This document shows, one piece after another, positions 51,801-59,956 of a stretch of DNA of 62,277 nt; position 1 is the first letter of the stretch; every line of letters begins with the position of its first letter. The notes below the pieces were generated by a model that saw nothing but the letters and a program-made list of their open reading frames with translations, did not search any database and was not told where the DNA came from. The position numbers were made by a program, and so were the translations under genes. Source of the DNA: Mollicutes bacterium (GTDB lineage Bacteria > Bacillota_I > Bacilli_A > RF39 > UBA660); assembly GCA_012799635.1 (NCBI GenBank), contig JAAZKW010000028.1:1-62277 (forward strand), in the 5' to 3' direction.

Positions 51801-53168
51801 TTATTTTCCTTTTAAAATATCTATTATAGGAAGAAGATTCATACCAAAAGAACCTTTAAACAAAATAGCATCATCTTTTTCTAAAACTTCGTCTAAATAA
51901 GGCAAAATATCATAAGCCTTCTTAAACCATTTAACATTCTCTTTATTATATCCCTTATTAAGAATTATACTTAATGTATCTTTACAAGCATCTCCAACTA
52001 AAATAATTTTATCAAAATTATATTTAATAACTTCTTTACCCAGGTCTTCATGAATGCTTTTGGAAAACTTTCCTAATTCTAACATATCCGCTAAACATAT
52101 CAATTTTCTCTTACTAGGCAAACTATTAAACTGTCTTAAAGCAAGTTTCATAGAATCTATATTAGCATTATAAGCATCATTTACTATTTTAACACCACTT
52201 TTATTAATTAATATTTCTCCTCTTCCAGAGCTTACACTATAACTTCTTAATGCCTTTTTAATTGAAGAGCTATCTACATTATATAAATCTCCAACTGCAT
52301 AAGCAATTAAACTATTATATATAAAACCCTTTCCCAAAATATTTATAACTATTTTTTCATTATTAATCAAAAAAGTATTATGACCATCTTTTTCTATAAT
52401 ATTAGTAGCATTATAATCACAATTCGAATTAATTCCTACAGTAAGTATATTATATTTATCTTTAAGTTTATTATAAGCTTGATGAAGTAAGTCATTATCT
52501 TTATTAATAAGTAATTTACCTTCTTTTTTAAGACCATCTAAAATTTCAAGTTTTGCTTTTAAAATATTTTCTCTTGATCCTAGATTACCAATATGAGCAG
52601 TCCCCACATTTGTAATAATAGCTAAATCAGGTTTACCTATTTTTGATAAAACAGATATTTCTCCTAAAGAATTCATCCCCATTTCACTAACAATTATCTC
52701 TTCATCTTTTAATCTTAATATCGTAAGAGGAAATCCTATCGCATTGTTCAAATTTCCTTCATTTTTTAATACCTTATATTTCTTGGAAAGAACACTTGCT
52801 ACCATTTCTTTAGTAGTTGTTTTTCCTACACTTCCAGTTATACCAATAAGAGGAATGTTTGTCATACTTAATTTATATTCTGCAAGCTTTTGTAAAAATA
52901 AAATAGTATTTTCTGTAAGAATAATAGTATTTCTCTTATTTTTAATCACATCTTTATTATCTAAAATACATATCTTTGCACCTTTTTCAAAAGCATCTTC
53001 ATAAAAAGTATTACCATCTATTATCTCACCCTTAATACCAACAAAAACATCTCCTTGTTGAAGTTTTCGTGTATCAATACAAAAATTATCTAATACTAGG
53101 TTTTCATTTCCGCAAATAATTTTTGCATTTAGTTTTTCTAAAATATCCTTAATTACTATTTGCTTCAT
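51801..53168 (-). CDS. murF: UDP-MurNAc-tripeptide:D-Ala-D-Ala ligase
   Basis: 455 residues. N-terminal substrate domain with IDTRKLQQGDVFVGIKGEII, ATP site PLIGITGSVGKTTTKEMVAS, central VSEMGMNSLGEISVLSKIG and C-terminal VNDAYNANIDSMKLALRQF and LADMLELG. MurF adds D-Ala-D-Ala to the muropeptide in the cytosol. Its presence, with a DAP-type aminotransferase elsewhere in the window, indicates a peptidoglycan wall. The RBS is GAAAGGGGA. First gene of a run with Nudix, trmB, ttcA-like and the ABC exporter. Confidence 0.97.
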   Translation of the reverse strand: MKQIVIKDILEKLNAKIICGNENLVLDNFCIDTRKLQQGDVFVGIKGEIIDGNTFYEDAFEKGAKICILDNKDVIKNKRNTIILTENTILFLQKLAEYKLSMTNIPLIGITGSVGKTTTKEMVASVLSKKYKVLKNEGNLNNAIGFPLTILRLKDEEIIVSEMGMNSLGEISVLSKIGKPDLAIITNVGTAHIGNLGSRENILKAKLEILDGLKKEGKLLINKDNDLLHQAYNKLKDKYNILTVGINSNCDYNATNIIEKDGHNTFLINNEKIVINILGKGFIYNSLIAYAVGDLYNVDSSSIKKALRSYSVSSGRGEILINKSGVKIVNDAYNANIDSMKLALRQFNSLPSKRKLICLADMLELGKFSKSIHEDLGKEVIKYNFDKIILVGDACKDTLSIILNKGYNKENVKWFKKAYDILPYLDEVLEKDDAILFKGSFGMNLLPIIDILKGK

Positions 53169-53241
53169 AACAATCCCCTTTCAAAATAATTAACTAAATC
53201 TATTGTATCACGTAAGTAATAAAAACAAAACTTTTTATTGC

Positions 53242-53270
53242 TTGACATTTTATCTGTTCTTATGTAGTAT
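53242..53270 (+). promoter_or_regulatory. promoter of the lipoprotein gene
   Basis: TTGACA (53242-53247), 17 nt, TAGTAT (53265-53270). It is divergent from murF. Confidence 0.6.
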
Positions 53271-53302
53271 AAAGCTTAATTAACTTGGAAAGGAAATTTA
53301 AA

Positions 53303-53716
53303 ATGGAACAAAAAAAGAAAGAAGTTACTGGCCTTAGAAAAGGAAATCGTCTTAAAAAAATTACAGCTGCAGCTTTAATTGGTTGTAGTTTAATTACTTT
53401 ATGTGGATGTGATAGTGGGAATAGAAAAAGTTCATATAGTTATAACTATACCTTTAATAAAGCAATAATAAATAATTACGATGGCAATGTTATGATTGTT
53501 GATGTTAAAACTTGGGATTATATTACTTATGAAGAAACACAACAACTATTGATAACCACAACAGATGATTTAGTTATTTTCACTAATACTATTGACACAA
53601 GGATCTTTGGTGATAAGAATTCACAAACCTCAGTTGAAGATTTTGCAAGAGCTTGCTTTGGTGAAGATAGGAATATTGTTTATTATAATGATATAAATAA
53701 AAGTCACGAAAGATAA
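53303..53716 (+). CDS. small putative lipoprotein
   Basis: Start at the ATG at 53303, with GGAAAGGAAA upstream; an in-frame ATG 18 nt earlier overlaps that RBS. 137 residues. A basic N-terminus (RKGNRLKKI) is followed by a hydrophobic stretch AAALIGCSLITLCGC, with the lipobox L-C-G-C; the Cys would be lipidated after signal peptidase II. The mature ~110 residues begin with a Ser/Tyr-rich segment and contain VDVKTWDYITYEETQQLLIT. No family recognised. Single gene with promoter and terminator. Confidence 0.7.
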   Translation: MEQKKKEVTGLRKGNRLKKITAAALIGCSLITLCGCDSGNRKSSYSYNYTFNKAIINNYDGNVMIVDVKTWDYITYEETQQLLITTTDDLVIFTNTIDTRIFGDKNSQTSVEDFARACFGEDRNIVYYNDINKSHER

Positions 53717-53736
53717 ACCATATCTATTTGCTTTAA

Positions 53737-53765
53737 AAAACTGTGATTATTAGTTTCACAGTTTT
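53737..53765 (+). terminator. terminator of the lipoprotein gene
   Basis: 10-bp stem AAAACTGTGA / TCACAGTTTT, 9-nt loop, followed by ATTTTGGTTTTT. Confidence 0.8.
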
Positions 53766-53842
53766 ATTTTGGTTTTTATATATTCATAAACTTTTGATAT
53801 AAAAGTTCACACTTTTCTTGACCCATTTTTTTAAATTTACAT

Positions 53843-54742
53843 TTAATTGGTATTCTCCTCAAATAATGATTTTGTTATTGAACCAATGCCAACCCCTATA
53901 GCGGTAATAAATAAATACCATGCACTATGAATTAAAACAAACTTATTGTAAAAAATAAAAACCGAAGGTATAAAAAGTAAAGATACTATCATAGGATAAA
54001 ACGCTTTATTTTTTAGATTAGATTTATAACCAAATATTATTGATAAGAAAAAAGCTAATAACATATTTAATAAAATAGTTCCCATATGATTAAATTTCAA
54101 AAAGAACATCGGCAAAAGATAAAACAATAGAAGTTGAATAAACAAAATATTTGAATCCCATAAATTTATTTTAAATTTTTTTGACATTTTACTAACAACT
54201 TCATTTACTTCATCCCACGAAGAAACCCTATCATATGGAAGATACAAATCTTTATTGTAATAACTGGTAAATAAATAACAGGTCGTTTTAGTATTAGATA
54301 CTTCCTCAATGTTGAAATGTGAATCATCAAAGAATAAATCTATTCCATATTCTTCACAAGCTTTTGCTTTTTCTTTATCACAGATTAGTTTATCATATTT
54401 AATTCCATATTTTTTCAATTGCTTTGCAGTTGATCTATAAGCATCCTTTAAATGTTTATTATTTCTTGCAGTAATTATATATATTTTATGACCTTTTTCT
54501 TTTAAAGAATTTATTACTTTAACAGCATTTTCTTTAGCGGGTATTTTATCAAAACTTTTCTCAAACAACTCAAAAACCGCCTTAATATCTTCCTTTTTCA
54601 GATATTTAGTTAATTGCATATAATAAATACCATCTTTAATTAAAGAAGAAACATCAATATTAAATTTCTTATTCAAAATATGTTTATTAAAGTATTCACA
54701 TGTTGACGATATTGTATCATCTATATCAAATCCTATTTTCAT
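53843..54742 (-). CDS. HAD-family phosphatase (5'-nucleotidase-like) fused to a membrane domain
   Basis: Start at the ATG at 54742 (MKIGFDIDDTISST), with AAAAGGAG upstream; earlier in-frame starts overlap the next gene. 299 residues. Residues 1-190 are a HAD phosphatase: FDIDDT nucleophile motif, YIITARN (motif II), and LFFDDSHFNIEEV (motif III), as in the NT5C/YqfW group of nucleotidases. From ~200 come four hydrophobic helices (LLLFYLLPMFFL, MLLAFFLSIIF, SLLFIPSVFIFY, WYLFITAIGVGIG). That tail is unusual for the group and would tether the enzyme to the membrane. It follows another HAD gene by 13 nt. Confidence 0.8.
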   Translation of the reverse strand: MKIGFDIDDTISSTCEYFNKHILNKKFNIDVSSLIKDGIYYMQLTKYLKKEDIKAVFELFEKSFDKIPAKENAVKVINSLKEKGHKIYIITARNNKHLKDAYRSTAKQLKKYGIKYDKLICDKEKAKACEEYGIDLFFDDSHFNIEEVSNTKTTCYLFTSYYNKDLYLPYDRVSSWDEVNEVVSKMSKKFKINLWDSNILFIQLLLFYLLPMFFLKFNHMGTILLNMLLAFFLSIIFGYKSNLKNKAFYPMIVSLLFIPSVFIFYNKFVLIHSAWYLFITAIGVGIGSITKSLFEENTN

Positions 54743-54755
54743 TTTATACTCCTTT

Positions 54756-55370
54756 TTATCTATTTCTAACCTTTTGGTAAAACTCATATAAAGAATTTTC
54801 ATCTTTAATAAAATAACTATCTATTCCAGCATTCTTAGCACCATCGATATCATCTTTTTGATCATTTCCAATCATAATACATTTATCTTTTGGTGTATCT
54901 CCTATAGCGAGTAAAAAAGCTTCAAGATGGGGCTTTATAGCATCATCTCCGGTTATAACCTCATCTATATATTCATATAATCCCATTTTCCTAAGTCTAG
55001 GCACTTGAGTTTCTCTAAACCAACTAGTAAGAACAACAATGCTTTTATTATTATTTTTTAAATAACCGAAAAGTTCCCGAACCCCTTTGGGATGTGTATC
55101 AATAATATTTTCTCCTTGATAAACAAGCCATTTATGTATTAACTTTTCAGATATATTAAAACCATAAAATTTAAAACAAGAAATTAAGAGTTCTACATCA
55201 TATTTTTTAGCTTCGCTATAAAATTTATCAATTACTAATTCTTTTTTACTTAAAAAATCTTCTAAAATGCTAGGTTCTAAATTATCTTCAAAAAATTTTT
55301 TTTCTTTAGACCAATTTGGTATTAATAGAGTATAATCTAAATCAAAAATATATTTATCATAATCTTTCAT
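54756..55370 (-). CDS. HAD-superfamily hydrolase
   Basis: 204 residues. Motif I YIFDLDYTLLIPN, motif II VVLTSWFRET, and motif III CIMIGNDQKDDIDGAKNAGI, with a helical cap between. It is the phosphoglycolate-phosphatase-like subgroup, cytosolic, with an unidentified phosphorylated small-molecule substrate. RBS GGAGATTAC. In operon with the membrane-tethered HAD enzyme. Confidence 0.85.
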   Translation of the reverse strand: MKDYDKYIFDLDYTLLIPNWSKEKKFFEDNLEPSILEDFLSKKELVIDKFYSEAKKYDVELLISCFKFYGFNISEKLIHKWLVYQGENIIDTHPKGVRELFGYLKNNNKSIVVLTSWFRETQVPRLRKMGLYEYIDEVITGDDAIKPHLEAFLLAIGDTPKDKCIMIGNDQKDDIDGAKNAGIDSYFIKDENSLYEFYQKVRNR

Positions 55371-55438
55371 GTAATCTCCTATTTATTATTATAAAGCATT
55401 TCCATAATAAAGGAAACTGTAAATATTCCAAAATAAAA

Positions 55439-55461
55439 GTCGCAAATAAATTTTAAGCGAC
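55439..55461 (-). terminator. terminator after the DUF134 gene
   Basis: GTCGC / GCGAC stem with an AT-rich loop, followed by TTTTATTTT on the minus strand. Confidence 0.55.
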
Positions 55462-55485
55462 AAAATTAACTGTTAAATCAATTAT

Positions 55486-55842
55486 TTAATTAAAACGAGG
55501 TCCTCGTCCCTGCCTTTGACATCCTCTTCCACAACTTTTATTTTGCCCATCACAAAGTCGATACTCTCCACCTTCAATTGTTAAAGATTTTCCATTAACT
55601 AAAACTTCTGCTAGTTTTTTTCTTGCTTCAACATAAATACCTTGAACAGTGCTACGAGCAACATTCATTTGCAAAGCGCATTCTTCTTGAGTAAAACCCT
55701 CTAAGTCAATAAGTCTTATAGCTTCATACTCATCTACACTCATAATTATATGTCCTTCTTTTTTTAACAAAGGATTAAGAGGACCAAAACTATTACTTAT
55801 AGGAAGACAACATACTCTTCTTCTTTTTCTTGGTCTTGCCAT
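55486..55842 (-). CDS. DUF134-family DNA-binding protein
   Basis: 118 residues starting [20 protein letters not shown]. The helix-turn-helix of the sigma-70 region 4 type is clear: [40 protein letters not shown]. The family is found beside Fe-Mo-cofactor-like (NifX/NifB) proteins and DUF5320 proteins, and is thought to regulate them. A Cys-rich C-terminus ([18 protein letters not shown]) could sense a metal. It lies 46 nt after the DUF5320 gene in the same transcript. It is the natural candidate to bind the palindromes upstream, though this is inference. Confidence 0.9.
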   Translation of the reverse strand: MARPRKRRRVCCLPISNSFGPLNPLLKKEGHIIMSVDEYEAIRLIDLEGFTQEECALQMNVARSTVQGIYVEARKKLAEVLVNGKSLTIEGGEYRLCDGQNKSCGRGCQRQGRGPRFN

Positions 55843-55888
55843 ACTAAATCAACTCCATTTCACTTAAAGACTAACCAATAATTTTTGG

Positions 55889-56158
55889 TTAGTCTTTAAG
55901 GTTTTCTAATTGTTTATCGACTGCTTCAAGTTCATCTTGTAAAATGTCTTTTTGTTCTTTAAGGATTTCTTTTTTTGTTTTTGAAGATACTTGATTCATT
56001 CTAAAACATCTTCTCCCACCACGTCTGCAGCCAAACCCTAGGCCTAATCCCATTCCAGTTCCAACATCATTTTGTTGTCCATTATCTGTACAATTTCCTA
56101 AGCCTCTTCCTGTTGCTGGGCCTTTACCTGTTGGACCCATTCCATCTTTCTTCGGCAT
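55889..56158 (-). CDS. DUF5320 Gly-rich protein
   Basis: Start at the ATG at 56158 (MPKKDGMGPTGKGPATGRGL), with AAGGAGGTGA upstream. An upstream in-frame ATG would lie inside the operator region. 89 residues: a M-G-P-x-G-x-G-P-x-T-G-R-G-x-G-x-C motif, a Gly/Arg stretch with Cys (FGCRRGGRRC), and a coiled-coil C-terminus (EILKEQKDILQDELEAVDKQ). DUF5320 proteins travel with DUF134 and NifX-type proteins in anaerobes; the function is unknown. First gene of the DUF134 transcript. Confidence 0.88.
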   Translation of the reverse strand: MPKKDGMGPTGKGPATGRGLGNCTDNGQQNDVGTGMGLGLGFGCRRGGRRCFRMNQVSSKTKKEILKEQKDILQDELEAVDKQLENLKD

Positions 56159-56176
56159 GTTATTCACCTCCTTATA

Positions 56177-56236
56177 ATTTCTGACATATGTCAATAACCA
56201 CTTATAGTATATCACATTTCTGGCATATGTCAATAA
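56177..56236 (-). promoter_or_regulatory. two operator copies around the DUF5320-DUF134 promoter
   Basis: A 21-bp element (ATTTCTGACATATGTCAATAA) occurs at 56177-56197 and, with one change, at 56216-56236. Its core TGACATATGTCA is a perfect palindrome in the first copy. On the minus strand the -35 TTGACA (56228-56233) is part of the second copy, the -10 is TATACT (56206-56211, 16-nt spacer), and the first copy overlaps the start of transcription. Repressor binding to both would block the promoter. Confidence 0.7.
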
Positions 56237-56333
56237 TTATTTGGTTATTTTATTCAATTAAACTTTTAGCATCTTTTCTAGCTTTTCTATCTGTTTCAAT
56301 TAAATCATATTATTCTTTAAATAAAAATAATAT

Positions 56334-56366
56334 AAAAAAAGGTAAAATGTGTTTACTTTTTACCTT
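56334..56366 (-). terminator. terminator of the GT-C-like gene
   Basis: AAAGGTAAA / TTTACCTTT stem overlapping the stop codon, with a T-run on the minus strand. Confidence 0.6.
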
Positions 56367-57930
56367 TATCTTTTTTATTAACAGATGTGTTAGTAATATT
56401 ATCCTGAACTTTTGTCATTTCCTCAGCATTCTTTAAAGAAGCCTCATATTGTTCTTCGATAATTTTAATTTCTTCTACCGTAAATAAATCCCTTCTAGCA
56501 TAAAGTCTTACTCCAACTCTACCTTCTTCATAAATAATAATATATTTTTCATTATCTATATTATAAAATAATGCATCAGATGTATCTACTAGTATATGAG
56601 TAAAATCATATTTTTTAATAAATTCTTGATAATCTAATTGTCCTGTTTGAAGTTTATAGTTTTCTTCAAAAATATCTTCTTTATGATTATTCTTTTTCAA
56701 AAACACTTCTGCTCTTGGATCTATATATGATTTAAATCCTGCAAACTCCACTGTTCCACCATTATTAAATGATGAATATACTGTCGAAGTTTTAGGATCC
56801 GCATACATTTGAAGCACTGCCATTGCATTAGAAAGCCCATTAGAAAGAGCAATGTTCTTACTATTAATAGCAAATAATACCATCGTTCCCCCCATAGAGG
56901 CAATTGCTAAAATTATAGTAAAAACCTGGATTATTGTCTTCAAAACTTTATTGTTTATTTTTATATTTTTAGGATATATGTCCCTAAAGAAATATGCAAA
57001 GGGAAAGAAAGCTACTAGAATAAAATGACTTAATGCTTTAATAGTTATAAAGCCTAATATTAAAGTGCCTGCGATTAAACATAAATATCTAACACGCATA
57101 CGTCCATTTTTGAAATATCCAAAACATAACATAATTGTAAGAGCTATACCAAAAATTATATAGCAAGTTAAGGAATTAAAAGTAAAAGGTCCTAATTCTA
57201 ATATATATAAATGCATTAACTTATTACCATAACTTCTAAATATAAATGTTATTGCATCTACCGTATAGGGATTAATAAAACCTACTAATAAAGAAACTAC
57301 TATTGCTAAAAAGAACGGCTTTTTCTCAAATCCTTGAAGCTTTAATTTTTCACACTTAAAGGAATCAATTACATATGGAAGAATAAATAAGAACATCATC
57401 CACCATAGTGAAGCATGTAAATTAATTTCAAGCAGTGATAAAAAAGGAAGCCATAATAAATATCTTTTCTTCTTAGTTTTAATATAGAGTTCTAATACAT
57501 AAATAACTGCCAATAATATAGCGAAGCTAAATATTTGAGGTCTAGTTACTATATAATTAATACTTAATATAAAATCACAAAGTAACATTATAATAAGAGA
57601 TAAGTTTTCATTATTATCACTTAATAACATTGATATTTTAAATAATAATAAACATATTATAAAATTAACACCAATAACAAGAACAATAAGTCCTATTTCT
57701 TTGAAAAAATCAAATACGAGCCAAAATATAACTGCTGAAAGCCAATTTTGAACTACTATATCTAATCCCTGATGAATAGAAAGAACATCTTGATAATAAA
57801 TGCCATTATTAACAATTTCTCTGCCTTCAGCAAGAATATACCATAGATCATTATCAAGTATACCTTTTAATAAAATAAATAATGCGGGCAAACTAAAAAA
57901 TAATAAATATTTCCATATTTTCTTTTTCAT
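56353..57930 (-). CDS. multi-spanning membrane protein, GT-C glycosyltransferase-like
   Basis: 525 residues with about ten membrane helices, an extracellular soluble segment (about 380-475) and a charged cytosolic tail ending NKKDKGKK. The first outside loop reads DNDLWYILAEGREIVNNGIY, a D-x-D followed by W and R as in GT-C-fold glycosyltransferases (PMT/ArnT style), which use lipid-linked sugars. YIDPRAEVF in the soluble part is a recurrent motif of such proteins. The substrate is unknown; cell-wall polymer or protein glycosylation is plausible. Single gene. Confidence 0.6.
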   Translation of the reverse strand: MKKKIWKYLLFFSLPALFILLKGILDNDLWYILAEGREIVNNGIYYQDVLSIHQGLDIVVQNWLSAVIFWLVFDFFKEIGLIVLVIGVNFIICLLLFKISMLLSDNNENLSLIIMLLCDFILSINYIVTRPQIFSFAILLAVIYVLELYIKTKKKRYLLWLPFLSLLEINLHASLWWMMFLFILPYVIDSFKCEKLKLQGFEKKPFFLAIVVSLLVGFINPYTVDAITFIFRSYGNKLMHLYILELGPFTFNSLTCYIIFGIALTIMLCFGYFKNGRMRVRYLCLIAGTLILGFITIKALSHFILVAFFPFAYFFRDIYPKNIKINNKVLKTIIQVFTIILAIASMGGTMVLFAINSKNIALSNGLSNAMAVLQMYADPKTSTVYSSFNNGGTVEFAGFKSYIDPRAEVFLKKNNHKEDIFEENYKLQTGQLDYQEFIKKYDFTHILVDTSDALFYNIDNEKYIIIYEEGRVGVRLYARRDLFTVEEIKIIEEQYEASLKNAEEMTKVQDNITNTSVNKKDKGKK

Positions 57931-58017
57931 AAAAAAACTCCTTATAATTTACTAGTCTAATCCCTAAGTAAATTATAAGGGTATTTGCTTATTAAAGTCA
58001 AGTAAATATGCTTAAAA

Positions 58018-58386
58018 CTATATCCACCTTGAAATAGAAACTATTCTTGTAGTATATTCTTGATAGTTAGTAAATAATTTAATAATTACATTAATAAATT
58101 CTTTAACCATTTCTTTATAATCTTTTTTAACATTTATTTTAATCATTTGTTTTTGAACTTCTTTTCTAAAAGCATAATCATTTATATACTTTGCTACTGC
58201 ACTATCTAAATTGGTAATTTTTTCAACACTTACTGAATCATTGATATCAACATTAAAAATGTATTCACGATATATCCGAATAATACTTTTAGTTATTTCA
58301 TCCTCTTTTAAAGGATTAAATTCAATAATACTATAATAATTTGGACAATATTTTAAAACTTTTTTACTGTATTCCAACTTTATCAC
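58018..58386 (-). CDS. hypothetical protein
   Basis: 122 residues, mainly helical, starting MIKLEYSKKVLKYCPNYYSI. No signal peptide, membrane helix or recognisable motif. Codon use looks like that of its neighbours. It is flanked by the tRNA cluster and the GT-C-like gene, and no function can be inferred from them. The RBS is GGTAGTGAT, weak. Confidence 0.5.
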   Translation of the reverse strand: MIKLEYSKKVLKYCPNYYSIIEFNPLKEDEITKSIIRIYREYIFNVDINDSVSVEKITNLDSAVAKYINDYAFRKEVQKQMIKINVKKDYKEMVKEFINVIIKLFTNYQEYTTRIVSISRWI

Positions 58387-58466
58387 TACCTTATCTTTAA
58401 TACATCATATACTAAAAGTTAGTTTTTGTAAATACAAATTAAAAAAATTTTATACCTTAAAATAAA

Positions 58467-58493
58467 AAAAGCCCTTAATTATGGACTATTTTT
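58467..58493 (-). terminator. terminator of the tRNA operon
   Basis: On the minus strand AAAAATAGTCC / GGGCTTTTTTT with a short AT loop, 6 nt beyond the encoded CCA of tRNA-Lys. Confidence 0.6.
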
Positions 58494-58498
58494 AAAAA

Positions 58499-58574
58499 TG
58501 GTGTCCTGTTGGGAGCTCGAATCCCAGACCCCTTGATTAAAAGTCAAGTGCTCTACCTACTGAGCTAACAGGAC
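58499..58574 (-). tRNA. tRNA-Lys (anticodon TTT)
   Basis: 76 nt with encoded CCA. Acceptor GTCCTGT / ACAGGAC with discriminator A; anticodon stem CTTGA / TCAAG and loop CTTTTAA; T-arm GGGATTCGAGCTCCC. Last gene of the three-tRNA transcript. Confidence 0.97.
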
Positions 58575-58586
58575 ATAAAACGAAAA

Positions 58587-58662
58587 TGGCTGCCTCGGGT
58601 GGACTCGAACCACCGGAATGTCAGAGTCAAAGTCTGATGCCTTACCACTTGGCTACGAGGCA
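58587..58662 (-). tRNA. tRNA-Gln (anticodon TTG)
   Basis: 76 nt with encoded CCA. Acceptor TGCCTCG / CGAGGCA with discriminator G; anticodon loop CTTTGAC gives TTG; T-arm GGTGGTTCGAGTCCACC. U1 is typical of tRNA-Gln. Confidence 0.96.
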
Positions 58663-58666
58663 ATAA

Positions 58667-58750
58667 TGGTGGAAGGAGACGGATTTGAACCATCGTACCC
58701 AAGGGAACAGATTTACAGTCTGCCGCGTTTGACCACTTCGCTATCCTTCC
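58667..58750 (-). tRNA. tRNA-Tyr (anticodon GTA)
   Basis: 84 nt with encoded CCA. Acceptor GGAAGGA / TCCTTCC with discriminator A; anticodon stem CAGA / TCTG with loop CTGTAAA; a long variable arm (CCCTTGGG) as expected for bacterial tRNA-Tyr. First gene of the cluster. Confidence 0.97.
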
Positions 58751-58803
58751 AAATTATTAAAAATCGCGCATAAAAAATAACCGCCTTTTTCAATACAAGC
58801 ACT

Positions 58804-58832
58804 ATATTATCATGAAATTCTCTTTTTGTGAA
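58804..58832 (-). promoter_or_regulatory. promoter of the tRNA operon
   Basis: On the minus strand TTCACA (58827-58832), 17 nt, TAATAT (58804-58809), about 45 nt before tRNA-Tyr. Confidence 0.5.
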
Positions 58833-58913
58833 TACTTTTTTAACAATTTGCTTGAATTTTACGATAATATTATATTAAAAATTATACTAATTAAAATAAT
58901 ATTTCTTTTATTT

Positions 58914-59954
58914 TTAACTTTTTTCTCCAATAAAAATTAATTCTCTTTGAATAATAAAATTAACAACAAATATTACTAGATCAACTACTATCTTAATTAA
59001 AGTTGGATTAATACTAATGAGTGTTGCTAAGTATTCTACCGTTAATCCAGATACAAACATTTGAATAATAACTAATAAGACGTATTTAATAAAAGATGTT
59101 TTATTTTCTTTTTTAAATACTAATTTAGCATTAACCATATAATTATATAAACTTGATATAACTCTTGCACAAATTGTTGCTAATAAAATATTGTAATTAA
59201 ACTTAAATAATATCCAAAACAAAGAAAAAAACAAAATATCAACAACAAATGATGAAATTGATGCAAAAATATATTTTAAAAATAATTTATATATTGAAAT
59301 AGAATCTTTAATAGGATTAAAATGACTTTCACTATTTCCAGATATATAAATCGTTTCAATATCAACTTCATAAATAGGAACATTCTTATTAATAGTTTCT
59401 ATTAACATATTTGTTTCATATTCAAACCTTTCCCCTAGTGTATCTATAAACTTAACCATAACATCTTTTGGGTACCCTCTTAAACCTGTTTGAGTATCAG
59501 TAATACTAAGTCCTATAAAGAGCTTAAAAACTCTTCTTGTTATCTTATTTCCAAACTTATTTCTTGTTGGAACATTTTTACTATCAAAATTACGACAACC
59601 CAAAATTAAACTATTTGGATGTCGTTCTATTTCACTTGCTACTTTCTTTATATCTTTAATGCTATGTTGTCCATCACTATCAGCGGTAACAACACCCTTT
59701 AGTTTAGGATAAGTATTTAAAAGATAATTAAAAGCATCCTTCATAGCCCTACCTTTTCCTAAATTAATGTAATGATGTAAAACTATTATACCTTTTTTCT
59801 CTATCTTTTTAAAAAAATCATTATATTCTTTTCTACATCCATCATTAATTACTAAAATATTTTTAGTTTCTTTTAATAAGTTATCTAAAAAAGCTTCGAA
59901 AATTTGAATATTAGGATTAAGGGTTGGAATTACTACAAAAATATTATCATTCAT
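58914..59954 (-). CDS. GT2 glycosyltransferase fused to a GtrA membrane domain
   Basis: 346 residues. Residues 1-225 are a GT-A fold family 2 transferase: FVVIPTLNPN, NILVINDGC, HYINLGKGRAMKDAFNYLL and VVTADSDGQH (D-x-D nucleotide-sugar site), then TDTQTGLRGYPKDVM, typical of dolichol/undecaprenyl-phosphate sugar synthases. Residues 230-340 are four helices of the GtrA type (SSLYNYMVNAKLVF, then a final FIIQRELIF). Such fusions make polyprenyl-phosphate sugars and may flip them. It overlaps no gene; a 2-nt gap follows the next gene upstream, so they share a transcript. Confidence 0.9.
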   Translation of the reverse strand: MNDNIFVVIPTLNPNIQIFEAFLDNLLKETKNILVINDGCRKEYNDFFKKIEKKGIIVLHHYINLGKGRAMKDAFNYLLNTYPKLKGVVTADSDGQHSIKDIKKVASEIERHPNSLILGCRNFDSKNVPTRNKFGNKITRRVFKLFIGLSITDTQTGLRGYPKDVMVKFIDTLGERFEYETNMLIETINKNVPIYEVDIETIYISGNSESHFNPIKDSISIYKLFLKYIFASISSFVVDILFFSLFWILFKFNYNILLATICARVISSLYNYMVNAKLVFKKENKTSFIKYVLLVIIQMFVSGLTVEYLATLISINPTLIKIVVDLVIFVVNFIIQRELIFIGEKS

Positions 59955-59956
59955 AT

